Positions 25,943 to 33,116 of a DNA stretch of 64,000 bases are shown in pieces. Within the stretch, counting starts at the first letter, position 1; each line of letters opens with the position of its first letter. Origin of the DNA: SHVO01 sp041906145 (lineage in GTDB: Bacteria; Pseudomonadota; Alphaproteobacteria; Rhodospirillales; Rhodospirillaceae); the NCBI GenBank assembly GCA_041906145.1, contig JAYRJU010000008.1, positions 62,001-126,000 on the forward strand, read 5' to 3'. The notes under the pieces were generated by a model that was not told the origin of the DNA, searched no databases, and worked only from the letters and a program-made list of their open reading frames with translations. A program made the translations under genes and the position numbers.

Positions 25943-26078
25943 AGAAGATATTCAGCCGGACGCATGGCAGCGCTTCGAGCGCGCCGTTGACGCTGGCGTC
26001 AAAAGCGGCCCGAAGCATAAGTCTGCAAAGAAGAAGGCTAAGGCTTCGAAGCGCGCTTCTTCGCGCGCGAAACCCTAG
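25908..26078 (+). CDS. Transposon cargo protein 3, small basic protein
   Basis: A 56-residue product starting at GTG 25908 with AGAGG seven bases upstream. The N-terminal part is SQFNKEDIQPDAWQRFERAV and the C-terminal 25 residues are Lys/Ser/Arg/Ala-rich (KSAKKKAKASKRAS). It overlaps the DUF1828 gene by 35 bases in another frame and the transposase gene end by 4 bases. The spacing and ribosome site argue that it is real; function unknown, with a nucleic-acid-binding tail likely. Confidence 0.55.
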   Translation: MKRSAPISQFNKEDIQPDAWQRFERAVDAGVKSGPKHKSAKKKAKASKRASSRAKP

Positions 26079-27010
26079 GCTCGCTCGTCAATCCGCCGAT
26101 AGGTCATGCGCTTGCCGAGGATGCCTTTCAGCGACTTCGTGAAGCGCTCGAAGTCAGACACGCCCAGGCCCTTGCGCTCGTTGTAGCGGTAGTCAAACTC
26201 AGCGAGATAGCGCTTCAAATGCGTAGCCGAAACGTGGTGGTAGGTGCCCGTGATGCCGCGCTTGAGAATGCTGAAATAGTTCTCAATCGTGTTCGTGTGA
26301 ACGTCGCCACGGACATATTCACCGATGCCATGATTGACCTTACCGTGAGCGCGGAAGTGGCCTTCCCCGGCGCCCTTGTAGGTGTTTGCCGTGTCCGTCA
26401 TGAGGCGCGTGTCCTTGGCCAGCTCCTTCATGAGGATGGGGCGCAGGGTCTTGGCGCTCACATCTTCAACGTGTTCGGAACGAACCTTTCCGCCGCGCTC
26501 CACCAGTGAGAACACGGCTTCCTTGCCCGAGGTGCCAATGCGGCCCTGGCGCTTGTGCGCGTGCTTGTTCTTGTCCTTGCCGCCAACGAACGTTTCGTCG
26601 GCCTCCACGGTCACGGTAGGCCCGCCCAAAGGACCGGCCTTGCTGTCCCGCAGGGACTCACGGATGCGGTGACAGACGAACCACGCGGTCTTGGGGGAGA
26701 AGCCCAACATGCGGCCGATCTGGAGGGCGCTCATGCCCTTCTTGGACGCCATCATGAGGTAGGTCGCGGCCAGCCACTTATTCAGGGGGATCTTGGAGCG
26801 CTCATATAGAGTGCCCACGGTCACGGTGAAGGGCTCGCGACAGGCGTTGCACTGATACAAGCCCGGGCGGGTGGTCTTGCCCTTCATGAGCGTGGCTTCA
26901 TTCTCGGTTCCGCAATGAGGACAAACCGGACCGTTCGGCCAAATCCGCGCTTCCAGCCACTTACGGGCTTCGTCGGCGTCTTGGAAAATGGGGTTTTGTA
27001 GGTCGCTCAT
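26075..27010 (-). CDS. IS1595-family (ISXO2-like) transposase
   Basis: 311 residues. The N-terminus is a zinc ribbon (CPHCG ... CNAC), followed by the helix-turn-helix GMSALQIGRMLGFSPKTAWFVCHRIRE. The catalytic domain has VEADETFVGG (first Asp), LMTDTANTYKG (second Asp) and HTNTIENYFSILKRGITGTYHH (the Asn/Glu region with the SILKRG signature of this family). AGGAG precedes the ATG by six bases. All catalytic motifs are intact, so the element may be active. Confidence 0.94.
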   Translation of the reverse strand: MSDLQNPIFQDADEARKWLEARIWPNGPVCPHCGTENEATLMKGKTTRPGLYQCNACREPFTVTVGTLYERSKIPLNKWLAATYLMMASKKGMSALQIGRMLGFSPKTAWFVCHRIRESLRDSKAGPLGGPTVTVEADETFVGGKDKNKHAHKRQGRIGTSGKEAVFSLVERGGKVRSEHVEDVSAKTLRPILMKELAKDTRLMTDTANTYKGAGEGHFRAHGKVNHGIGEYVRGDVHTNTIENYFSILKRGITGTYHHVSATHLKRYLAEFDYRYNERKGLGVSDFERFTKSLKGILGKRMTYRRIDERA

Positions 27011-27167
27011 GTTTGTCTCCTGATGGAAACAAACCTAGAACTTGGGGCCTGCTATGTCAAGGTGATAATTGCCCAAGAATTGCTCAACCTGACCCCTTCT
27101 TGAGCAGGGCCCGCGCACGCCGCGCCGGGAAACGCGCGAATCCCCCACGGACAGCCAAAACCGTAAC

Positions 27168-27182
27168 TGGCACAACTTTTGA
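27168..27182 (+). promoter_or_regulatory. Candidate sigma-54 promoter of glnB-glnA
   Basis: TGGCAC-N5-TTGA matches the -24/-12 consensus TGGCAC-N5-TTGC at all but one base of the -12 element. It lies 85 bp before the glnB ATG, where a nitrogen-regulated promoter is expected in this operon. The transposon ends 95 bp further upstream. Confidence 0.45.
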
Positions 27183-27267
27183 AGATAGAGACGCACCGCG
27201 ATTGACCAAGCCGTCTGCGCGAGGCTGATATCCACAGCCGTTGCACGCGGGGCGCATGGAGGACGTA

Positions 27268-27606
27268 ATGAAAAAGATCGAAGCCATCATCAAACCGTTC
27301 AAGCTCGACGAGGTCAAAGAGGCCTTGCACGAGGTAGGTTTGCAGGGCATCACCGTGACCGAAGCCAAAGGATTTGGCCGCCAGAAGGGGCACACCGAAC
27401 TTTATCGCGGCGCCGAGTATGTGGTCGATTTTCTCCCGAAGGTGAAAATCGAAATCGTCATGGACGACGCCATGCTTGACCGCGCGATCGAAGCGATCCA
27501 AAAGGCCGCGCACACCGGACGGATCGGGGACGGAAAGATTTTCGTTTATGGGATTGAGGATGCCATTCGCATCCGCACGGGAGAACGCGGCGCGGACGCT
27601 GTTTAA
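27268..27606 (+). CDS. glnB: Nitrogen regulatory protein P-II
   Basis: 112 residues. MKKIEAIIKPFKLDEVKEAL is the P-II start, and the T-loop carries GRQKGHTELYRGAEY with the uridylylation Tyr51. The C-terminus GKIFVYGIEDAIRIRTGERGADAV is GlnB/GlnK type. It senses 2-oxoglutarate, ATP/ADP and glutamine (via uridylylation), and controls glutamine synthetase adenylylation and NtrB. GGAGG lies five bases before the ATG. It is followed by glnA, which favours GlnB over GlnK. Confidence 0.96.
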   Translation: MKKIEAIIKPFKLDEVKEALHEVGLQGITVTEAKGFGRQKGHTELYRGAEYVVDFLPKVKIEIVMDDAMLDRAIEAIQKAAHTGRIGDGKIFVYGIEDAIRIRTGERGADAV

Positions 27607-27751
27607 TTCATCAGAAGGCTAGTCTCGCCTCCCACATCATGCCGGTCTAAAGAGCCGGCCAATAAACACGAATAAGAAGCTACAGCCCGAACTTCGAAGA
27701 ACGGGCGAATGCTTCCAACGGCAACAACACGAAATGGCAGGAACAGGAATC

Positions 27752-29179
27752 ATGGCCGACAAAAAAGCCAACAACGACCTGAAAAAAGTTCAAGACATGA
27801 TCAAAGAAAAGGAAGTCAAGTACGTCGACTTCCGTTTCACGAACCCGGCGGGCAAGTGGCAGCACACCGCGCAGTTCATCGACACCATCGACGAAGAGAT
27901 GCTGACCGAAGGCATCATGTTCGACGGCTCGTCGATCGCGGGCTGGAAGGACATCTCCGAGTCCGACATGCAGCTGAAGCCGGATCTGTCGACGGCGGTC
28001 ATGGACCCGTTCACCGCGCAGCCGACGCTCGTGCTGTTCTGCGACACATATGAACCGGCCACCGGCCAGCTCTACAACCGCTGCCCGCGCGCCATCTCCA
28101 AGAAGGCGCTCGCGTACATGGAATCGGCCGGCGTGGGCGACACCGCTTACTTCGGTCCGGAAGCCGAATTCTTCGTGTTCGACGACGTGCGCTACTCGGC
28201 GTCGCCGACCAACATGTTCTTCTCGTTCGACAGCGAAGAACTGCCGATCAACGATGGCCGCAAGTACGATGAAGGCAACCCGGGTCACCGCCCGCGTCCG
28301 AAGGGCGGCTACTTCCCGGTCGCTCCGGTCGACCAGTGCCAGGACCTGCGCGCTGAAATGGTGTCCGTCCTCGCCGACATGGGCGTGCCGATGGAAAAGC
28401 ATCACCACGAAGTCGCCCCGGCGCAGCACGAACTCGGCATCAAGTTCGACACGCTCGTGAAGACCGCCGACCACATGCAGATGTACAAGTACGTCGTGCA
28501 CATGGTTGCGCACTCTTACGGCAAGACTGCGACCTTCATGCCGAAGCCGGTTTACCAGGACAACGGCTCGGGCATGCACGTGCACCAGTCGATCTGGAAG
28601 GGTGGCAAGAACACCTTCGCCGGTTCGGGCTATGCCGATCTGTCGGAAACCTGCCTTTACTACATCGGCGGCATCATCAAGCACGCGAAGGCGCTGAACG
28701 CTTTCACCAACCCGCTCACCAACAGCTATAAGCGTCTGGTGCCGGGTTACGAAGCTCCGGTGCTGCTCGCCTACTCGTCGCGTAACCGTTCGGCTTCGTG
28801 CCGTATTCCGTACGTCGCCAGCCCGAAGGGCAAGCGCGTCGAAGTGCGCTTCCCGGATCCGGGCGCCAATCCGTACCTCGCCTACGCAGCGATGCTGATG
28901 GCCGGCCTCGACGGCATCAAGAACAAGATCCACCCGGGCGACCCGATGGACAAGAACCTGTACGACCTTCCGCCGGAAGAACTCGCCCAGGTCCCAACTG
29001 TGTGCGGCTCGCTACGTGAAGCTCTCGAGAGCCTCGCCGCCGACAACGCGTTCCTGCGCGCCGGCGACGTGTTCGACAAGGACTTCATCGACAGCTGGAT
29101 CGAGCTGAAGATGGCCGAAGTGAAGCGTTTCGAAATGACGCCGCACCCGGTCGAATTCGACATGTACTACTCGGTCTAA
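27752..29179 (+). CDS. glnA: Type I glutamine synthetase
   Basis: 475 residues; ATP-dependent ligation of ammonia to glutamate. Motifs include DGSSIAGW, GPEAEFFVFDDVR, NGSGMHVHQSIWK, the ATP loop KRLVPGYEAPV, FPDPGANPYLA, and the adenylylation loop NLYDLPPEE with the regulatory Tyr. It is therefore a GSI-beta enzyme under GlnE/GlnB control. AGGAA lies before the ATG at 27752; an upstream in-frame start at 27734 is less likely. It is second in the glnB-glnA operon. Confidence 0.97.
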   Translation: MADKKANNDLKKVQDMIKEKEVKYVDFRFTNPAGKWQHTAQFIDTIDEEMLTEGIMFDGSSIAGWKDISESDMQLKPDLSTAVMDPFTAQPTLVLFCDTYEPATGQLYNRCPRAISKKALAYMESAGVGDTAYFGPEAEFFVFDDVRYSASPTNMFFSFDSEELPINDGRKYDEGNPGHRPRPKGGYFPVAPVDQCQDLRAEMVSVLADMGVPMEKHHHEVAPAQHELGIKFDTLVKTADHMQMYKYVVHMVAHSYGKTATFMPKPVYQDNGSGMHVHQSIWKGGKNTFAGSGYADLSETCLYYIGGIIKHAKALNAFTNPLTNSYKRLVPGYEAPVLLAYSSRNRSASCRIPYVASPKGKRVEVRFPDPGANPYLAYAAMLMAGLDGIKNKIHPGDPMDKNLYDLPPEELAQVPTVCGSLREALESLAADNAFLRAGDVFDKDFIDSWIELKMAEVKRFEMTPHPVEFDMYYSV

Positions 29180-29325
29180 GCGTTTTTTTTGCTTATATTT
29201 CAGATAGTTATAGAAAAGTGCGTTAGACTTATTGAGGGTCAACAGGCCCGCAAAAACCCAAGTAAAACCGCTATTTTCTAATCAGAGTCTAACGCCCCGT
29301 GGTCCTGCCCACGGGGCGTTTTCTT
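29180..29325 (+). other. Structured glnA 3' untranslated region
   Basis: Between the glnA stop and its terminator is a 10-bp inverted repeat, GCGTTAGACT (29220-29229) with AGTCTAACGC (29286-29295). Its right arm overlaps the first bases of the terminator stem, so the two structures exclude each other. It may be an RNA element or a 3'-end-derived small RNA; see findings. Confidence 0.35.
29292..29319 (+). terminator. Terminator of glnB-glnA
   Basis: Stem ACGCCCCGTGG / CCACGGGGCGT with a 6-base loop and a following TTTTCTT run. Confidence 0.88.
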
Positions 29326-29445
29326 ACACGAGCACGCCCCTAATCAACCAAGCTCCAACGAGCGACTGACAGGCCTCATTTTTGAGAGCACAACTCGGTT
29401 TTTAGTAGCGCCCTCTTCCAGGCTGCGCTGATGGGCTCGTGGCCC

Positions 29446-30795
29446 TTAAATCACCCCTAACGCTCGCATAGCTTCCGCTACCCTGACGAAGCCCGCTACG
29501 TTAGCTCCGAGGACGTAATCGCCGGGAGCTCCATACTCGTCAGCGGTCCCAGCGCAACAATCGTGAATATTGCGCATAATTTCTGCTAGACGGCCTTCCG
29601 TTTGCTCGAATGACCAACTATCGCGGGAGGCATTTTGCTGCATCTCAAGTGCAGAAGTCGCCACCCCACCAGCGTTTGCCGCCTTACCTGGTGCAAATAG
29701 AACGCCCGCCTCTTGGAACAGCCGGATTGCTTCGGGCGTAGTAGGCATGTTCGCGCCTTCTCCAACCGCTCTCACGCCGTTTTTGATCAGTTCACGAGCA
29801 TCTTTGCCCGTGAGTTCATTTTGGGTCGCAGACGGCATCGCGATATCGCAAGGAACGCTCCAGACAGAACCCCCTTCAATGTAGTGAGCGCCCTGCCCTT
29901 TTAACCGAGCGTATTCTGAAATCCGCTCGCGGCGGATCTCCTTAATCTCTTTCACGAGATCTAGGTCGATGCCTTTTTCGTCGACGATATAGCCATTGGA
30001 GTCCGAGCAAGCCGTGATCGTCGCTCCCATCTGGCGGAGCTTTTCCATTGTATAAATAGCGACGTTCCCAGAGCCTGAAACAACTGCTCGCTGCCCGCTT
30101 ACTCCCAAATTCTTAGTAGCGAGCATACGCTCGACAAAATAGACCGCGCCGTAACCCGTCGCTTCCCTTCGCGCACGCGAGCCTCCGTAGACGAGTCCTT
30201 TGCCCGTAAGGACTCCCGCCTCGTAACGATTGGTGAGACGTTTGTACTGGCCGAACATGAAGCCAATTTCGCGACCGCCAACACCAATGTCTCCAGCTGG
30301 TACGTCGGTATACTCGCCAATATGACGATGAAGTTCGGTCATAAAGGATTGGCAAAACCGCATAATTTCGCCGTCTGAACGACCGCGAGGATTAAAATCA
30401 GAGCCTCCTTTACCGCCGCCAATCGGCATACCGGTAAGGGCGTTTTTGAAAGTCTGCTCGAATCCAAGAAACTTGATAATGCCCAAGTTTACAGAGGGAT
30501 GAAAACGTATCCCTCCCTTATACGGCCCCAAAGACGAATTGAACTGCACCCGAAACCCACGATTAATCTGAACTTGCCCCTCATCATCGACCCAAGGCAC
30601 GCGAAAAATGATTTGCCGTTCCGGCTCACAAATTCTCTCGATGAGCGCGTCGTTTGCGTAGTCCGGCTTTTTGGCAATCACGCGCCCAAGGCTCTCCAGT
30701 ACCTCCCGGACTGCTTGGTGAAACTCATCTTCCCCAGCATTGCGGCGCAGCACTTCATTGAGCACAGGCTGAAGTTTTTCATCAATGACAGACAA
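29446..30795 (-). CDS. gdhA: NADP-dependent glutamate dehydrogenase
   Basis: 449 residues, close to the usual 447. Motifs include FRVQFNSSLGPYKGGIRFHPSVN, the catalytic-Lys region GMPIGGGKGGSDF, DVPAGDIGVGGREIGFMFG, and the Rossmann motif VVSGSGNVAIYTMEKL. The start is TTG at 30795: GGGGAGG lies eight bases upstream and the length fits, whereas the next upstream start would add ten residues. The gene is convergent with glnA, giving a second ammonia-assimilation route. GC is visibly lower than glnA, suggesting a different origin. Confidence 0.95.
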   Translation of the reverse strand: MSVIDEKLQPVLNEVLRRNAGEDEFHQAVREVLESLGRVIAKKPDYANDALIERICEPERQIIFRVPWVDDEGQVQINRGFRVQFNSSLGPYKGGIRFHPSVNLGIIKFLGFEQTFKNALTGMPIGGGKGGSDFNPRGRSDGEIMRFCQSFMTELHRHIGEYTDVPAGDIGVGGREIGFMFGQYKRLTNRYEAGVLTGKGLVYGGSRARREATGYGAVYFVERMLATKNLGVSGQRAVVSGSGNVAIYTMEKLRQMGATITACSDSNGYIVDEKGIDLDLVKEIKEIRRERISEYARLKGQGAHYIEGGSVWSVPCDIAMPSATQNELTGKDARELIKNGVRAVGEGANMPTTPEAIRLFQEAGVLFAPGKAANAGGVATSALEMQQNASRDSWSFEQTEGRLAEIMRNIHDCCAGTADEYGAPGDYVLGANVAGFVRVAEAMRALGVI

Positions 30796-31094
30796 TTTGC
30801 GAACCTCCCCAAAGCGACGTGTCAAAATCCAAACGTCACGATTTAGCCCGGGGATTACTCATTGCCCGGCCATCGAGTCAAACGGGATTTAAAAAAACAC
30901 TTTGACTCGGTGGCACAATCTCTGAGCGCGTAAAAACCGTGCAGATAAATTCGCGAAAGACTGCAATGCTGTTATTTTAAGCGAAAGTCAGCAACCTACG
31001 TTAGCAAACATGAAAACTAGTTGCTGATTATTGTGTGTACCAATTAAGCTAGTTATGAATTTCAGCACTTACTAGCCAACAAGTTGAGCCAAAA
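30796..31094. other. 299-bp AT-richer intergenic region
   Basis: Divergent spacer between gdhA and the YdcH-like gene, clearly AT-richer than its surroundings. It should hold both promoters. No gene, repeat or clear operator was recognised. Confidence 0.4.
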
Positions 31095-31331
31095 ATGTCA
31101 AACACTCCACATACTCTTGCGGAAGAATTTCCAGGCCAGATGGAAGCCATCCATAATTTGAAAGTCTCCGACCCACGCTTTGCAAATCTGCTCAGAGAAT
31201 ACGACGACGTGAATGATCAGATTCACCGTGCAGAAACCAAAATTGCGCCTGTCGATCAATCTGTGGAGACTGATTTGCGAAAAAAGCGGCTGCAAATTAA
31301 AGACGCAATTTCGCAAGCACTGCCCCGCTAG
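31095..31331 (+). CDS. YdcH-family (DUF465) small protein
   Basis: 78 residues. LAEEFPGQMEAIHNLKVSDPRFANLLREYDDVNDQIHRAE matches the YdcH helical hairpin, followed by LRKKRLQIKDAISQAL. This is a widespread cytosolic small protein of unclear role. It stands alone in the lower-GC stretch. Confidence 0.8.
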   Translation: MSNTPHTLAEEFPGQMEAIHNLKVSDPRFANLLREYDDVNDQIHRAETKIAPVDQSVETDLRKKRLQIKDAISQALPR

Positions 31332-31553
31332 CAGCTGCATATCGAAGCGTCGAAGCCACCCACCGGAGTGGCAAAATCGCTAAGTGGTGGCGAAGGCGAT
31401 TACGCATCTTGCGATAATCGCTACACCGCGCCCTTGGTAAAATGAGACTGCACTGTCATGGACAACTTAAGACTCCTTTGATTGGAAAGTTATAACAGGA
31501 GTTCACAGGCCGTTGCGGCGAGAGCGTATTAGAGGCCTTACGGGGGAAATGAC

Positions 31554-31871
31554 TTGATGACTGATTACCGTTCTGTTGCCACTGCCCTTAGAGCACGCAT
31601 TAAAGAGCTAACGAATCGGGCAGAGGTCATCGAAGATGATCTGCGGCATCCGCTGGATGCAGATTCGTCCGAACAGGCCGTAGATCTTGCTGATGATGAA
31701 GTGTTGATCGGCGTGGATGACGTTGTGCGACAGGAAATTCTTCAAGCCCGTGCCGCGCTAAAGCGCATCGAAAATGGTACCTACGGGATATGCTCGTCTT
31801 GCGACAATGCTATCGATGCCGACCGCATCAAGGCCCTTCCGACTGCCCTGCGCTGCATTAAGTGTGCATAG
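31554..31871 (+). CDS. TraR/DksA-type zinc-finger protein
   Basis: 105 residues. A helical N-terminus is followed by the DksA-like segment LARAALKRIENGTYGICSSCDNAI...RCIKCA-type zinc finger (CSSC and CIKC, near residues 82-104). DksA relatives bind the RNA polymerase secondary channel. The N-terminal coiled-coil tip carries acidic residues (DADSSEQAVDLADDE), as in short DksA/YbiI-like proteins. Start at 31554 or the adjacent ATG at 31557; GGGGGAAAT lies upstream. Confidence 0.82.
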   Translation: MMTDYRSVATALRARIKELTNRAEVIEDDLRHPLDADSSEQAVDLADDEVLIGVDDVVRQEILQARAALKRIENGTYGICSSCDNAIDADRIKALPTALRCIKCA

Positions 31872-32018
31872 CTAGTCAGCTGCATCTCGCCGCGCCTCGG
31901 GACCGGAGGCAATTAATTCAGTCGGCTCCAGCTCGGCCTGATAGCTGATCAGACTGTGGACGCTTGGTGGCGATAGTATCCGGTAAAACCATTTACCTTC
32001 GAGCACATGAATAAGCGC

Positions 32019-32771
32019 TTAGCTGGTCGGCAGTGGCAACCCCTGCCCGGTCACCGCCCCGCCATCGACTATGAACTCACTCCCCGTCGAATAGGTGGCT
32101 TCCGTAAACAAGAAACGTGCCATCCACGCAACTTCGAGGGCCTCCCCGAAACGAGGAATGGGCTGAGCACTGGCCACCTCGTCGGAAAGCTGCTCAGTCA
32201 TGGGCGTGCGGATCGGCCCTGGATGCAATGACACCACCCGAATATTATCCGGAGCCAAATCGAGAGCGGCTGACTTAGTCAATCCACGCACACCCCATTT
32301 GCTCGCCACATACGCTGCAAGCCCGCCATACCCCTGCAATCCAGCAGTCGAGGACGTGTTGACAATTATGCCACCGCCAGCCTTCTTCAAGGCGGGAGCA
32401 ACAGCACGCATCCCGAGAAACACTCCGACCAGGTTTACATCTATAATTCGGCGAAATGCTTCTGGGCTGCACTCCTTAACGCCGCCATAGCCGAGAACCC
32501 CAGCATTGTTGAAAAGCGCGTTTACTGCTCCGAACTCGGTCTCCGCTTCCGCAATAGCGACATCCCACGCTGATGGTTGGGTGACGTCGAGCGACCGATA
32601 GCGGACGTCGGGTCCAAGATCAGCAGCCAGCTGCTGCCCCTCGCCATCCAGAACATCTGTTATAAGTATCTTCGCACCATCAGCGGCCAATAAACGGGCC
32701 GTCGCAGCGCCAATACCCCTGGCTCCTCCGGTAATGACAATTCGGAGATTGCGGACTGCTGTGGCGTTCAC
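32019..32771 (-). CDS. Short-chain dehydrogenase/reductase
   Basis: 250 residues. The classical SDR pattern is present: TGGARGIG for NAD(P), NNAG, catalytic Ser in NTSSTAG, YVASK for the Tyr/Lys pair, and PGPIRTPM. This resembles 3alpha(20beta)-hydroxysteroid dehydrogenase-type or generic oxidoreductases; substrate unknown. The GTG at 32771 is preferred as GAGGAG lies just upstream; a start at 32822 would add 17 unlikely residues. Confidence 0.88.
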   Translation of the reverse strand: MNATAVRNLRIVITGGARGIGAATARLLAADGAKILITDVLDGEGQQLAADLGPDVRYRSLDVTQPSAWDVAIAEAETEFGAVNALFNNAGVLGYGGVKECSPEAFRRIIDVNLVGVFLGMRAVAPALKKAGGGIIVNTSSTAGLQGYGGLAAYVASKWGVRGLTKSAALDLAPDNIRVVSLHPGPIRTPMTEQLSDEVASAQPIPRFGEALEVAWMARFLFTEATYSTGSEFIVDGGAVTGQGLPLPTS

Positions 32772-32895
32772 ATCTTGCTCCTCAGGGCGATCACTTTGCA
32801 GCTCTCTCGTATAGCACCACACAAATCCTGCGGTCCCACTGCTACTGGCAACGAAGACCCACCCTGTGCTGGTTAGGGCGCTTTGCCATTACAAA

Positions 32896-33116
32896 CAGCA
32901 TGACCTTCTATAACGTCGCGGAAAAGACCGGCTCGCGCGCGTCCCTTTAACATCCTCTACTGGGCGTTTCTGATTCGCAATGAGCGCCGGCTGGGCGCCA
33001 ATCCGCGCATGGCTATGCCGTATCGATCCCTCGCCGGATGGAGTACGGAGAGAAAGGAAGACACTCTCGCCGAGGCGGCGCGGGTTTTGAAACAGTTATA
33101 CGGTCAAGATCCATGA
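32896..33116 (+). pseudogene. C-terminal remnant of an FeS-type photolyase/cryptochrome
   Basis: Two adjacent frames read FYNVAEKTGSRA, then, after a net frameshift near 32945, PFNILYWAFLIRNERRLGANPRM and a helical tail ending at 33116. In FeS bacterial cryptochrome/photolyases this is one block (YxxxxxTGxxACPFNxLYWxFLxxN...NPRM). The cluster cysteines are missing and no N-terminal part exists upstream. Its stop overlaps the phrB start (ATGA), so it was probably the first gene of a two-photolyase operon. Confidence 0.65.

Larger units (their letters stand above)
24593..27073. mobile_element. Intact IS1595-family transposon with three cargo genes
   Basis: The ends are perfect 15-bp inverted repeats: GGCAATTATCACCTT at 24593-24607 and its complement at 27059-27073. 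They are flanked by identical 8-bp sequences CAAGAATT at 24585-24592 and 27074-27081; 8 bp is the duplication size of this family. Inside are a cargo operon on the plus strand (24654-26078) and the transposase on the minus strand (26075-27010), converging. Total 2481 bp against about 1 kb for a bare IS of this type. Perfect ends and duplication suggest recent insertion. It lies upstream of glnB. Confidence 0.92.

Noticed and set aside
27680..28933. 417-residue open frame opposite glnA
   Set aside because: It lies wholly antisense to glutamine synthetase and its Arg/Val/His-rich composition is typical of GC-rich shadow frames.
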